This document shows, in pieces, positions 25,215 to 33,990 of a stretch of DNA of 64,000 bases. The translations under genes and the position numbers were made by a program. The notes below the pieces were generated by a model. That model saw only the letters and a list, made by a program, of their open reading frames with translations. It had not been told where the DNA came from and ran no database searches. Numbering within the stretch: the stretch's first letter is position 1; each line of letters opens with the position of its first letter. Source of the stretch: Caulobacter sp. X (GTDB taxonomy: Bacteria > Pseudomonadota > Alphaproteobacteria > Caulobacterales > Caulobacteraceae); assembly GCF_002742635.1 (NCBI RefSeq), contig NZ_PEGF01000001.1, positions 124,001-188,000 on the forward strand, read 5' to 3'.

Positions 25215-27275
25215 ATGACATCCGTAGATATCCATGCCGACCAGGGCCGACGCGCCCTGGGGGGCGGCCTCTCCGGGCCGGTCCTGGCCCGCGCGGCCAA
25301 GGACGCCTTCCTCAAGCTCGATCCGCGCAAGCTGACCGGCAATCCGGTGATCTTCGCGACCTGGCTGGTGGCTCTGCTGTCGACCGTCTCGGCGGTCGCG
25401 GCGGTGGCGACCCACCAGGCGGCGGGCTTCGCCATCCAGATCGCGATCTGGCTGTGGGCCACGGTGCTGTTCGCCAACCTCGCCGAAAGTGTCGCCGAGG
25501 GCCGCGGCAAGGCGGCCGCCGACAGCCTGCGCGCCACCCGCGTCACGACTAAGGCTAAGCTGATCATCGACCCCAAGGCCGGGACCTGGATTCCGACCCC
25601 GGCGCACAAGCTGGGCATGGGCGAGGTGATCCTGGTCGAGGCGGGCGACGTGATCCCGACCGACGGCGAGATCATCGAAGGCATGGCCAGCGTCAACGAG
25701 GCCGCCATCACCGGCGAGAGCGCGCCCGTGATCCGCGAAAGCGGCGGCGACCGCTCGGCCGTCACCGGCGGCACCACGGTCGTCTCCGACTGGATCAAGG
25801 TGCGGGTCACGGCCGAGGCGGGCTCGACCTTCCTGGACCGCATGATCGCCATGGTCGAGGGCGCCGACCGCCGCAAGACGCCGAACGAGATCGCCCTGGC
25901 CGTTCTGCTGGCGGGCCTGACCCTGATCTTCCTGATCGCGGTCGTGACCCTGCTGGGCCTGGGCAAGTTCTCGGGCGTGGCCCTGGATCCGCTGGTTCTG
26001 GGCGCGCTGTTCATCACCCTGATCCCGACCACCATCGGCGGCCTGCTGAGCGCCGTCGGCATCGCCGGCATGGACCGCCTGCTGAAGGTCAATGTGCTGG
26101 CGACCTCGGGTCGCGCCGTCGAGGCGGCCGGCGACGTCGACACTCTGCTGCTGGACAAGACCGGCACCATCACCTTCGGCAACCGCATGGCCACCGAGGT
26201 GATCCCCGCGCCGGGCGTGCGTCCGGACGCGGCGATGAAGGCGGCCCTGATGGCCTCCCTGGCCGACGAGACGCCGGAAGGTCGCTCGATCGTCGAGCTG
26301 GCCCGCAACGCGGGCCTGACCGTCGAGCCGCCCGAAGGCGCGACCTCGATCCCCTTCACCGCCCAGACCCGCCAGTCGGGCCTGGATCACGGAGGCCGTA
26401 GCTGGCGCAAGGGCGCGGTCGACGCCGTCTACCGCTCGCTGGCGCTGGAGCCGAAAAGCATCCCGCCCGAGCTGACCGCAGCCATCGACCGTATCGCCCG
26501 CTCGGGCGGCACGCCCCTGGCGGTCAGCGAGGATGGCGTCCTGGTCGGCGTCATCCACCTGAAGGACGTCGTGAAGCCGGGCGTGAAGGAGCGCTTCGCC
26601 GACCTGCGCCGCATGGGCCTGCGCACGGTGATGATCACCGGCGACAACCCGGTGACCGCGGCCGCCATCGCCTCGGAAGCCGGCGTCGACGACTTCCTCG
26701 CCGAGGCCACGCCCGAGGACAAGCTGCGGCTGATCCGGGAAGAGCAGGGCAAGGGGCGCTTGGTCGCCATGTGCGGCGACGGCGCTAACGACGCCCCCGC
26801 CCTGGCCCAGGCCGACGTCGGCGTCGCCATGCAGACTGGGGCTCAGGCGGCGCGCGAGGCGGGCAACATGGTCGATCTCGACAGCGACCCGACCAAGGTC
26901 ATCGAGATCGTCGAGGTCGGCAAGCAGATGCTGATCACCCGCGGCGCCCTGACGACCTTCTCGATCGCCAACGACGTCGCCAAGTACTTCGCCATCATAC
27001 CGGCGATGTTCGTGGTCTCGCTGCCGGCGCTCGGCGCGCTGAACGTGATGAAGCTGCACAGCCCGCAGAGCGCCATCCTGTCGGCGGTGATCTTCAACGC
27101 CCTGGTGATCGTCGCCCTGATCCCGCTGGCCCTGAAGGGCGTGAAGTACCGCGCCGTCAGCGCCGGCAAGCTGCTGTCGCGCAACCTGACCCTCTACGGG
27201 CTGGGCGGCCTGATCGCGCCCTTCGTCGGCATCAAGCTGATCGACCTCGTGGTCTCGGCCCTGGGTCTGGCCTGA
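25215..27275 (+). CDS. kdpB: K+-transporting ATPase subunit B
   Basis: P-type ATPase energising subunit of Kdp, 686 residues. It has the actuator motif [15 protein letters not shown], the phosphorylation motif [14 protein letters not shown] (Asp at about residue 310), the nucleotide-binding region [20 protein letters not shown], and the hinge [23 protein letters not shown]. The C-terminal membrane part ends [17 protein letters not shown] 25215 gives the standard N-terminus. Its TGA overlaps the ATG of a 30-codon ORF (TGATG), which in turn precedes a porin gene, so kdpC is displaced by about 800 bp from its usual position next to kdpB. Confidence 0.97.
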   Translation: MTSVDIHADQGRRALGGGLSGPVLARAAKDAFLKLDPRKLTGNPVIFATWLVALLSTVSAVAAVATHQAAGFAIQIAIWLWATVLFANLAESVAEGRGKAAADSLRATRVTTKAKLIIDPKAGTWIPTPAHKLGMGEVILVEAGDVIPTDGEIIEGMASVNEAAITGESAPVIRESGGDRSAVTGGTTVVSDWIKVRVTAEAGSTFLDRMIAMVEGADRRKTPNEIALAVLLAGLTLIFLIAVVTLLGLGKFSGVALDPLVLGALFITLIPTTIGGLLSAVGIAGMDRLLKVNVLATSGRAVEAAGDVDTLLLDKTGTITFGNRMATEVIPAPGVRPDAAMKAALMASLADETPEGRSIVELARNAGLTVEPPEGATSIPFTAQTRQSGLDHGGRSWRKGAVDAVYRSLALEPKSIPPELTAAIDRIARSGGTPLAVSEDGVLVGVIHLKDVVKPGVKERFADLRRMGLRTVMITGDNPVTAAAIASEAGVDDFLAEATPEDKLRLIREEQGKGRLVAMCGDGANDAPALAQADVGVAMQTGAQAAREAGNMVDLDSDPTKVIEIVEVGKQMLITRGALTTFSIANDVAKYFAIIPAMFVVSLPALGALNVMKLHSPQSAILSAVIFNALVIVALIPLALKGVKYRAVSAGKLLSRNLTLYGLGGLIAPFVGIKLIDLVVSALGLA

Positions 27276-27367
27276 TGCTCGGCCCAATCGCCAGGGACTT
27301 CGTGTTCGGCGCCCTGGCGATTGGGATCATCTTTCTGACGGCCTGGTCCGCCAAACTCTTCCTTTGA
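27275..27367 (+). CDS. Small hydrophobic protein overlapping the kdpB stop (30 aa)
   Basis: The start ATG at 27275 shares one base with the kdpB TGA, the layout of a translationally coupled gene; there is no strong separate ribosome binding site. The 30-residue product begins [12 protein letters not shown] and contains one helix with AIGIIFLTAWSAKLFL at the end. It stops 13 bp before the porin gene. No family is recognised. It could be a Kdp-associated peptide; it could also be a chance ORF, but length, hydrophobicity and exact coupling favour a real gene. Confidence 0.5.
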   Translation: MLGPIARDFVFGALAIGIIFLTAWSAKLFL

Positions 27368-27380
27368 AAGAAACGATCCA

Positions 27381-28073
27381 ATGACTTCGCAGTTCGCTTT
27401 CCGCGTTCTCGCCGCCGCCTCGACCTTCGCGCTGGCCGCCGGCGTCGCGCAGGCGCAAGATGGGCCCAAGCTGAGCTACAATCTCGGCGTCGCTTCGGAC
27501 TATGTGTTCCGCGGCGTTTCCCAGACCCAGGAAGACCCGCAGGTCTTCGCTGGCGCCGACCTGAGCGCCGGCAAGCTCTACGCCGGGACCTGGGCCTCCA
27601 ATGTCGACTTCGGCGACAAGACCGACGCCGAGGTCGACCTCTACGCCGGCTACAAGCCCACCGTGGGCGCGGCCACGCTGGATCTGGGCGTGATCTACTA
27701 CGGCTATGTCGGCGCGCCCAAGGGCGCCGACTATGGCAATGTCGAGGTCAAGGCCGCCGCCTCGATCCCCGCCGGCAAGGGGGGGCTGGGCGCCGCGGTA
27801 TTCTATAGCCCGGACAGCTTCGGCGCGGCTAAGGAGGCGGTCTACTACGAGCTGAACGGCAGCTATCCGATCGCCGCCAAATGGACGGTCTCGGGCGCCG
27901 TCGGCCGGCAAGCCTACGAGGGTTCGGGCGACTACACGACGTGGAATGTCGGCGTGGCCTACGCCCTGACAGACAAGCTTTCGCTGGACCTTCGCTATCA
28001 CGACACCGACGAACACGGCTTCGGCAAGACGTATGGCTCGCGCGCCGTGGCGTCGCTGAAGGCCATGTTCTAA
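27381..28073 (+). CDS. TorF-type putative outer-membrane porin inside the kdp operon
   Basis: A 230-residue exported beta-barrel protein. The signal peptide is FRVLAAASTFALAAGVAQAQ with cleavage after AQA. The mature part begins LSYNLGVASDYVFRGVSQTQEDPQVFAGADL, the signature of the TIGR02001/Gcw_chp putative porin family, then alternates strands such as KLYAGTWASNVDF, EVDLYAGYKP and LDLGVIYYGY, and ends in a terminal Phe (ASLKAMF) as in barrel proteins. A signal AAAGAAACGATCC precedes the ATG. It lies between kdpB and kdpC in the same direction, with gaps of 13 and 19 bp, so it should be induced with the potassium pump. A role in outer-membrane potassium entry is inferred from context only. 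Confidence 0.85.
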   Translation: MTSQFAFRVLAAASTFALAAGVAQAQDGPKLSYNLGVASDYVFRGVSQTQEDPQVFAGADLSAGKLYAGTWASNVDFGDKTDAEVDLYAGYKPTVGAATLDLGVIYYGYVGAPKGADYGNVEVKAAASIPAGKGGLGAAVFYSPDSFGAAKEAVYYELNGSYPIAAKWTVSGAVGRQAYEGSGDYTTWNVGVAYALTDKLSLDLRYHDTDEHGFGKTYGSRAVASLKAMF

Positions 28074-28092
28074 GAAGAGCACGGAGACATTC

Positions 28093-28671
28093 ATGCTTTC
28101 GCATCTTCGCCCCGCCCTGGTCTCTATGGGCCTCTTCACCGTGCTGCTGGGGCTGGCCTATCCGCTGGCCGTCACCGGCGTCGCCCAGGCGGCGTTCCCG
28201 GCCCAGGCCAACGGCAGCCTCGTCCGCGACGCCGACGGCAAGGTCGTGGGCGCGGCCCTGATAGGCCAGGCCTTCGCCAAGCCGGAATACTTCCACGGTC
28301 GCCCCTCGGCTGCGGGGAACGGCTATGACGCCAGCGCCTCCAGCGGCTCCAACATGGGGCCGCTGAATGAGAAGCTGATCGACCGCGAGAAGACTGACGC
28401 GGCCGCGCTGCGCGCCGAAAATCCGGGCGCGGTCATCCCGGCCGACGCGGTGACGACCTCGGCCTCGGGCCTGGACCCGGACATCTCGCCGGCCAACGCC
28501 CGCTTCCAGGCGCCGCGCGTATCGCGTGAGCGCGGCGTGCCCCTCGGCCAGGTGACGGCGCTGATCGACGCCCAGATCCAGCAACCTCTGCTGGGCTTCA
28601 TCGGCCAGCCGCGCGTCAACGTCCTGGCGCTGAACCGGGCGCTCGACGCTCGCTATCCGAAAGGCGGCTAG
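28093..28671 (+). CDS. kdpC: K+-transporting ATPase subunit C
   Basis: Inner-membrane subunit needed for ATP binding by KdpB, 192 residues. One N-terminal transmembrane helix (ALVSMGLFTVLLGLAYPLAVTGVAQ) is followed by a periplasmic/peripheral domain with GSLVRDADGKVVGAALIGQAFAKPEYFHGRPSAAG, DPDISPANARFQAPRVSRERG and the C-terminal FIGQPRVNVLALNRALD, all standard KdpC segments. The stop TAG shares one base with the GTG of kdpD. It is preceded by the porin gene and not by kdpB, which is unusual. Confidence 0.96.
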   Translation: MLSHLRPALVSMGLFTVLLGLAYPLAVTGVAQAAFPAQANGSLVRDADGKVVGAALIGQAFAKPEYFHGRPSAAGNGYDASASSGSNMGPLNEKLIDREKTDAAALRAENPGAVIPADAVTTSASGLDPDISPANARFQAPRVSRERGVPLGQVTALIDAQIQQPLLGFIGQPRVNVLALNRALDARYPKGG

Positions 28672-31349
28672 TGCCGGCGGACGAACCGAAAAGACCCGAC
28701 CCCGAGGCGCTCCTGGCCGCCGCCAACAAGGCGCGCCGGGGGCGCCTCAAGGTGTTTCTGGGCATGGCGCCCGGCGTGGGCAAGACCTACGAGATGCTTC
28801 GCGCCGCTCGCCGTCGCAAGGCCGAAGGGGCGGACGTCCTAATTGGCGTCGTCGAGACCCACGGCCGGCGCGAGACCGAAAGCCTGTTGCGCGGCCTGGA
28901 CGTCCTGCCACGTCGGCCGATCGAGCATCGCGGCCGGGTCCAGATGGAGTTCGACATCGACGCGGCCTTGGCGCGCAAGCCCAAGATCCTGCTGGTCGAC
29001 GAGTACGCCCATTCGAACGCCATCGGCTCGCGTCATCCCAAGCGCTGGCAGGACGTCGAGGAACTGCTGGCGGCCGGCGTCGATGTCTGGACCACCCTGA
29101 ACGTTCAGCACCTGGAGAGCCTGGTCGATGTGGTCCAGCGCATTACCGGCGTGCGCCAGCGCGAAACCGTGCCCGACAGCGCCCTCTCGCGCGCCGACGA
29201 CATCGAGCTGGTCGACATCACGCCCGGCGAGTTGCGCGAGCGGATGGCGGCCGGCAAGGTCTATGTTCCCGAGACGGCGCGTCTGGCGGCGGACAACTTC
29301 TTCAAGGTCGAGAACCTCACCGCCCTGCGCGAGTTGGCCTTGCGCCGGGCCGCCCAGACGGTGGACGATCAACTCGTCGCCACCATGCGCGAGAAGGGCG
29401 TCGAGGGGCCCTGGGCGGCGGGCGAGCGGATCCTGGTGCTGGTCAGCGGCGACGCCATGGCCGCAACCTTGGTCCGGGCGGGCCGGCGCCTGTCGGACAT
29501 GATGATGGACGCTCCGTGGATCGTCGCCCACGTCGAGCGGACCGACCGACCGCTGGCGAAGGACGGCGACACCGCGCGGCTGCGCGAGGCCTACCGCTTG
29601 GCCGAACAGCTGGGCGGCGCCACGGTGGCCCTTACCGGCGGCGATATCGTCGACACGGTGATGGCCTACGCGCGCCGTCACAACGTCACCCAGATCGTCA
29701 TCGGCAAGTCGGTCGAAAGCCGCTGGCGAGAGCTGCTCGGCCGCTCGCTGGCGACGGCCCTGCTGCGCGAGGCCCGGGGCGTCGCCGTCCACGTCGTCAC
29801 CGAGGCGGCGCACGAGCGCGAGCGGAAGCCGGCGAGGCCGCTTGGTCTGGCGCGTTGGCGGGGCTATGCGGTCGGCGCGCTGTTTGTCGCCGCCGCCACC
29901 TTGGCCGCCTGGGGTCTGGACGTAACCTTCGACCGCGTCGATCTGGGCATGATCTTCCTGGCCGCGGTGCTCGCGGCCGGGGTGTTGCACGGCCTGCGAC
30001 CCGCCCTGGCGGCGGCGACGGTCGCCTTTCTGATCTACAACTATCTTTTCCTGGAGCCCCGCTACAGCTTCGTGGTCGGCTCGCCCACCGACTTCATCAC
30101 CCTGATTGTCTTCTGGGCCGTGGCCTTGGCCTCGGGCGGCCTCGCCGGACGTGTCCGAGACCAGGCCCTGGGCTCACAGCGCCGCGCCGCCGCGGTGACA
30201 ACCCTGCTGGCCGCCAGCCGAACGCTTTCGGCCGCGACCGGCCGCGACGCCGTGGCCCGCGCTTTGGCCGAGCAGGTCTCGGCGGCGGCCGGAGGGCGGG
30301 CGCTGGTGTTGTTGCCGCAGGGCGACGAGATCGCGCCCGCTTTCGGCTCACCGAGTCTAGAGCCGCTCGACGCGGCGCAGATGGCGGCCGCGCGCTGGGC
30401 TTGGGAGAAGGGGGAGCCCGCCGGCTTTGGCACCGGAACCCTCCCGCAGACGCGCTGGACCTTCTGGCCCATGGAGGGCGTGCGAGGGCGAAACGGCGTG
30501 GCGGGCGTCGAGGCCGGCGCCGCGCCGCCGGGATCGGATCATGAGCGTCTAGTCCTGGCCCTCTTGGAACAAGGTGCGGTTGCCTTGGAGCGCTCACAGC
30601 TGGCGTCCGCGGCGGTCGAGGCCGAGACCCTGCGCCGCGCCGACCACTTTCGTTCGGCCCTGATGAACTCCGTCAGTCACGATCTGCGCACGCCGCTCTC
30701 GACCGTGCTGGGCGCCTCGACCACGCTGATCGACTACGGCAACAAGCTGACCAAGCCCGTGCGCGAGGACTTGGTGGTCAGCATCCGCGAGGAGGCCGAG
30801 CGGCTGAACCGCTATGTCGCCAATCTGCTGGACATGACCCGCATCGAGGGCGGCGCCCTGCGGCTTCGCACCGACTGGATCGATGTGCGCGACGTGCTCA
30901 ACGCCGCCGCCGAGCGTGTCTCTCGCCGCCTGGGCGGACGTCCGCTGACTCGCGACTATCCGCGCGAACTTTCGCTGGTCCAGGCCGACGCCAGCCTGCT
31001 GGAGCAGGTGGTGGTCAATGTGCTGGAGAACGCCATCGCTTATAGTCCGCCAGAGGCCCGCATCGAGATGGCGGCCTATGAGGACCGTTCAAACGTGGTG
31101 ATCAGCATCGAGGACGAGGGGAAGGGCATCCCCCCCTCGGAGCTGGAGCGCGTCTTCGACAAGTTCCGCCGCATGGAGGAGCCCAGCGACCGCAGTCAGG
31201 GCGCCGGCCTGGGCCTTTCGATCGCCAAGGGTTTCATCGATGCGCTGGGCGGGCGCATCGCCGCCGCCAGCCCCATTCATGACGGCAAGGGGACGCGAAT
31301 CCTGATCAGCCTGCCGAAGGGCGTCGACACGCCGCACCATCTGCTATGA
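28671..31349 (+). CDS. kdpD: KdpD sensor histidine kinase
   Basis: Potassium/turgor-responsive kinase of 892 residues. The cytoplasmic N-terminal KdpD domain has the Walker-type loop LGMAPGVGKTYEMLRAA (about residue 30) and VDEYAHSNAIGSRHPKRWQDVEELLAAGVDVWTTLNVQHLES; then a universal-stress-protein-like part (ILVLVSGDAM, ARRHNVTQIVIGKS), four transmembrane helices (about 400-500), a GAF-like linker, HisKA with the phospho-His in NSVSHDLRTPLSTVLGAS and a HATPase domain (NVLENAIAYSPPEA, IEDEGKGIPPSELERVFDKF, GAGLGLSIAKGF). The start is GTG 28671, overlapping the kdpC stop. KdpE follows after 7 bp. Confidence 0.96.
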   Translation: MPADEPKRPDPEALLAAANKARRGRLKVFLGMAPGVGKTYEMLRAARRRKAEGADVLIGVVETHGRRETESLLRGLDVLPRRPIEHRGRVQMEFDIDAALARKPKILLVDEYAHSNAIGSRHPKRWQDVEELLAAGVDVWTTLNVQHLESLVDVVQRITGVRQRETVPDSALSRADDIELVDITPGELRERMAAGKVYVPETARLAADNFFKVENLTALRELALRRAAQTVDDQLVATMREKGVEGPWAAGERILVLVSGDAMAATLVRAGRRLSDMMMDAPWIVAHVERTDRPLAKDGDTARLREAYRLAEQLGGATVALTGGDIVDTVMAYARRHNVTQIVIGKSVESRWRELLGRSLATALLREARGVAVHVVTEAAHERERKPARPLGLARWRGYAVGALFVAAATLAAWGLDVTFDRVDLGMIFLAAVLAAGVLHGLRPALAAATVAFLIYNYLFLEPRYSFVVGSPTDFITLIVFWAVALASGGLAGRVRDQALGSQRRAAAVTTLLAASRTLSAATGRDAVARALAEQVSAAAGGRALVLLPQGDEIAPAFGSPSLEPLDAAQMAAARWAWEKGEPAGFGTGTLPQTRWTFWPMEGVRGRNGVAGVEAGAAPPGSDHERLVLALLEQGAVALERSQLASAAVEAETLRRADHFRSALMNSVSHDLRTPLSTVLGASTTLIDYGNKLTKPVREDLVVSIREEAERLNRYVANLLDMTRIEGGALRLRTDWIDVRDVLNAAAERVSRRLGGRPLTRDYPRELSLVQADASLLEQVVVNVLENAIAYSPPEARIEMAAYEDRSNVVISIEDEGKGIPPSELERVFDKFRRMEEPSDRSQGAGLGLSIAKGFIDALGGRIAAASPIHDGKGTRILISLPKGVDTPHHLL

Positions 31350-31356
31350 CGTCGGC

Positions 31357-32046
31357 ATGAGCGCGCTTCGCCATCGAATTCTCGTCATTGACGACGAGCC
31401 GCAGATCCATCGCTTCCTGGGGCCCGCGCTCGACGCGGCCGGCTATGAGGCGCTGCGCGCCGACAGCGGCCAGGAGGGTCTACGCGGCATCGCCTTGTGG
31501 TCGCCGGACGCCGTGGTGCTCGACCTTGGTCTGCCCGACATGGACGGCAAGGAGGTGCTGGAGAAGGCGCGAGCCTTCTACGAGGGGCCGATCCTGATCC
31601 TGTCGGCGCGCGACCGAGAGGTCGAGAAGATCGACGCGCTGGATCGCGGCGCCAACGACTATGTCGAAAAGCCCTTCGGCGTGGGTGAGCTGCTGGCGCG
31701 ACTGCGCGTGGCGCTCAGGCAGTCGACCACGGTCAAGCGTCCTACCGAGCCGCTGTCGCTGGGCGATGTCGTGATCGATCTTGATCGGCGTCTCGTGACC
31801 AAGGCGGCCGAGCCGGTGAAGCTGTCGCCCAAGGAGTTCGACCTTTTGAGCCGCCTGGCGATTTCCCTAGGCAAGGTGCTGACCCACAAGGAGCTCTTGG
31901 TCAGCGTGTGGGGGGCGGCCCACGCCGAGGACACCCAGTATCTCCGGGTTTTCGTGGGCCAACTGCGGCAGAAGCTCGAGGATGATCCCAGCAAGCCAGC
32001 GCTGATCCTGACGGAGCCCGGCGTGGGATATCGTCTCGTGCAATAG
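31357..32046 (+). CDS. kdpE: KdpE response regulator
   Basis: OmpR/PhoB-family regulator, 229 residues, partner of KdpD and activator of the kdp operon. Receiver: ILVIDDEPQIHRFLGPAL at the start, phospho-acceptor Asp in DAVVLDLGLPDMDGKEVLE (about residue 53), Lys in DYVEKPFGVGELLARLRVAL. Winged helix: VKLSPKEFDLLSRLAISLGKVLTHKELLVSVWG and RVFVGQLRQKLEDDPSKPALILTEPGVGYRLVQ at the C-terminus. It ends 48 bp before the convergent stop of a small LuxR-type gene. Confidence 0.96.
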   Translation: MSALRHRILVIDDEPQIHRFLGPALDAAGYEALRADSGQEGLRGIALWSPDAVVLDLGLPDMDGKEVLEKARAFYEGPILILSARDREVEKIDALDRGANDYVEKPFGVGELLARLRVALRQSTTVKRPTEPLSLGDVVIDLDRRLVTKAAEPVKLSPKEFDLLSRLAISLGKVLTHKELLVSVWGAAHAEDTQYLRVFVGQLRQKLEDDPSKPALILTEPGVGYRLVQ

Positions 32047-32094
32047 ACGGCGTCGCGGCCAGCCAGGCGGCGGGACCGCGACCATCGCGAACCG

Positions 32095-32352
32095 CTATTG
32101 AGCCGCTCTCGGCTCCAGGCTGAGCGCGCGCGCGGCGATGGCGGCCTGGGTCCTGTTGTGGACGTTCAGCTTACGCATAACCGCCGTCATGTGCGCCTTC
32201 ACCGTCGCCTCGGCGATGCCGAGGTCGAAGGCGATCTGCTTGTTCAGCAGTCCGGAATTGACGCCCTCCAGAACCTTCAGCTGCGACGGCGTCAGATCGC
32301 AAAGGCCGACCCGCGTGGTGGCCTCGATATTGTCCTGCTTTTTCCCGGTCAT
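32095..32352 (-). CDS. LuxR/FixJ-type DNA-binding domain protein (85 aa)
   Basis: Consists of almost nothing but a GerE/LuxR helix-turn-helix: [56 protein letters not shown]. No receiver or ligand-binding domain precedes it. The ATG at 32352 has AGGGG a few bases upstream; a GTG at 32358 is an alternative. It lies alone, convergent with kdpE and divergent from the GntR gene. Such stand-alone LuxR domains can act constitutively or by heterodimerising with a full-length response regulator. It might also be a remnant of a response regulator, but its own start signals look intact. Confidence 0.78.
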   Translation of the reverse strand: MTGKKQDNIEATTRVGLCDLTPSQLKVLEGVNSGLLNKQIAFDLGIAEATVKAHMTAVMRKLNVHNRTQAAIAARALSLEPRAAQ

Positions 32353-32589
32353 GTTCACCCCTGCTTTTCCTGTCCCACACCGTGCGTCTTCCGACGAACG
32401 GCCCCCCGCCTTGGTCTGTGCGCCGGTCTTCGCCAGCGGGCGGTTGGTGTCTACGAACGTAGTTATATTAGTTGGACAGATTCAAACGGAATGGTCAATG
32501 TTAACGCAAACAATTTCCACAGGCGTTGCCATTGGCGTGAATCTGTTGGACAGGTTTCCGGTGAATGACGCCAAAAAGGGGAGGGGCGG
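32353..32589. promoter_or_regulatory. Divergent region between the LuxR-type gene and the FadR-type regulator
   Basis: About 240 bp, more AT-rich than its surroundings. It holds an inverted repeat CTACG-AA-CGTAG (32451-32462) and a direct repeat GTTGGACAG (32471-32479 and 32545-32553). The TTGGAC parts resemble -35 elements. The CTACGA half also begins the 15-bp element upstream of the beta-helix gene and of the large receptor gene. No gene is evident in the stretch. Confidence 0.35.
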
Positions 32590-33267
32590 ATGAGCCAGGG
32601 GCGTCTAGCCGATCAGGCCTATCTAGGCATCGTCGAGATGATCAAGGTCGAGGGCCTGACCCCTGGCGACCGCTTGCCGTCCGAAGCGCGGCTGGCCGAG
32701 ATCTTCGGCATGTCGCGCACCATCGTCCGCGAGGCCCTGGTCAGACTGGCCGCTGACAGCATCACCGAGGCGCGTCGCGGCGCCGGGTCATTCGTCAAGA
32801 ATCTGCCGTCGGACAAGCTGGGCGCCTACGTGCCGCTGTCGGAACTGCCTTCCACGCTGGGTAGCTACGAGGTGCGGTTCGTGTTGGAAGCCGAGGCCGC
32901 GCGTCTGGCGGCCGCCCGGCGATCAAGCGAGGAGATGGCGGGGATCGAGGAGGCTCTGTCCAGTCTTCGCGCCGCGCTGTTGTCGAATGCGCCCGCGCAC
33001 GACGAGGACATGGAGCTGCACCGTCGGATCGTGCTGGCCACCGCCAATCCGGCTTTCCTGGTGACGTTCGAGGCGCTGCAGCCCGACGTCGACAAGATCA
33101 TGCGGGCCGGCGTCGATATCTCGCGCTCGCGGCCGCCCGAGGCCATCGACGAGATGATGCGCGAGCATGAGATGATCGTGGAGGCGATCCGCGCTCAAGA
33201 CGGCGACGGCGCGGCCTTGGCGATGCGCTGGCACCTGTCGCGCGGAAGAAAGCGGCTAATGCCCTGA
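32590..33267 (+). CDS. FadR-subfamily GntR regulator
   Basis: A 225-residue regulator with an N-terminal winged helix (IVEMIKVEGLTPGDRLPSEARLAEIFGMSRTIVREALVRLAADSITEARRGAGSFVKN) and a C-terminal FCD domain (about residues 85-220) with RFVLEAEAARLAAARRS, MELHRRIVLATANPAFL and MMREHEMIVEAIRAQDGDGAALAMRWHL; the His residues fit metal-assisted sugar-acid binding seen in this subfamily. It converges with gntK, overlapping it by 12 bp at the 3' ends. Its neighbours suggest control of gluconate or uronate-type metabolism and of the beta-helix/TonB receptor genes, but this is inference. Confidence 0.85.
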   Translation: MSQGRLADQAYLGIVEMIKVEGLTPGDRLPSEARLAEIFGMSRTIVREALVRLAADSITEARRGAGSFVKNLPSDKLGAYVPLSELPSTLGSYEVRFVLEAEAARLAAARRSSEEMAGIEEALSSLRAALLSNAPAHDEDMELHRRIVLATANPAFLVTFEALQPDVDKIMRAGVDISRSRPPEAIDEMMREHEMIVEAIRAQDGDGAALAMRWHLSRGRKRLMP

Positions 33268-33828
33268 GGCGACGATGCTCCGCGCCGGCGGCTTGTCGGC
33301 CAGCCAGGCTTGGACGCTGTCGCAAAGCTGATCCGGGGAAAGAAGCGCGTCGAGCGCAAAGATTTGCTCTTCGTCGGCGGGCCGTTCAAGCGTCGCCAAC
33401 TGGCTGTCGAGCAAGCTGGCGGGCATGTAGTGATCGGGGCGTTGCGTCATGCGCCTCAGCAGTTCCTCGCGATCGGCGTCGAGCAGCACGAAGCGAACCG
33501 GCGCCCCGATCGCGGCGCGTAGCCGTTCCCGATAACGCAGTCTCAACGCCGAGCAGGCGGCGACGGCCTGGCCTTCGGACGCCAGGGCGTCCTTGATCGC
33601 CAAACCCAGCCGATCCAGCCATGGCCACCGGTCTTCGTCCGTCAAGGGACGTCCCGCGCGCATCTTCGCGACCGCCGCATCGTCATGGAACGTGTCGCCT
33701 TCGAGAAACACGCAGCCGAGGCGACGCGCTAGAAGGGCGCCCAGCGTCGACTTCCCGCACCCGCTGACGCCCATGGTCACGATGGCAAGCCCCTTGTCAG
33801 GGCGCACGCGGCTGGATGGCGTCTGCAA
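33256..33828 (-). CDS. gntK: Gluconokinase
   Basis: Phosphorylates gluconate to 6-phosphogluconate for the Entner-Doudoroff or pentose-phosphate pathway. The 190-residue P-loop protein has IVTMGVSGCGKSTLGALLARRL (Walker A), FLEGDTFHDDAAVAKMRAGRPLTDEDRWPWLDRLG, which is the gluconokinase-specific substrate region, the CSALRLRYRERLR motif and FVLLDADREELLRRMTQRPDHYMPASLLDSQLATLE. Ends and length match GntK. It is divergent from the beta-helix gene (162 bp between starts), with a palindromic element in that gap, and convergent with the GntR regulator. This makes gluconate a likely product of the locus. Confidence 0.93.
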   Translation of the reverse strand: MQTPSSRVRPDKGLAIVTMGVSGCGKSTLGALLARRLGCVFLEGDTFHDDAAVAKMRAGRPLTDEDRWPWLDRLGLAIKDALASEGQAVAACSALRLRYRERLRAAIGAPVRFVLLDADREELLRRMTQRPDHYMPASLLDSQLATLERPADEEQIFALDALLSPDQLCDSVQAWLADKPPARSIVASGH

Positions 33829-33918
33829 ACGGGCTCCCCGTGGCTGGCGAGCGCCTGGACAGGCTTGGCATGCGCTCGATCGGAGCTTGTTTTCTACCGG
33901 GCGCCCGTTCAGGCGTAA

Positions 33919-33933
33919 CTACGACCATGGTCT
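33919..33933. promoter_or_regulatory. Palindromic element 1 (shared operator candidate), gntK/beta-helix promoter region
   Basis: CTACGACCATGGTCT containing the perfect 10-bp palindrome GACCATGGTC (33923-33932). It is identical over 15 bp to the element at 40081-40095 before the large TonB receptor. It lies 57 bp upstream of the first beta-helix gene and about 90 bp from the divergent gntK start. Confidence 0.6.
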
Positions 33934-33990
33934 CGGATGCGTGCGCCCTGACGATCTCATATCGCTGGGGACAGTGACTGGGAGAGTGAC

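Noticed and set aside
24879..27287. An 802-codon minus-strand frame opposite kdpA/kdpB
   Set aside because: Its translation is Gln/Asp/His/Arg-rich without recognisable motifs and mirrors the highly conserved kdpB.
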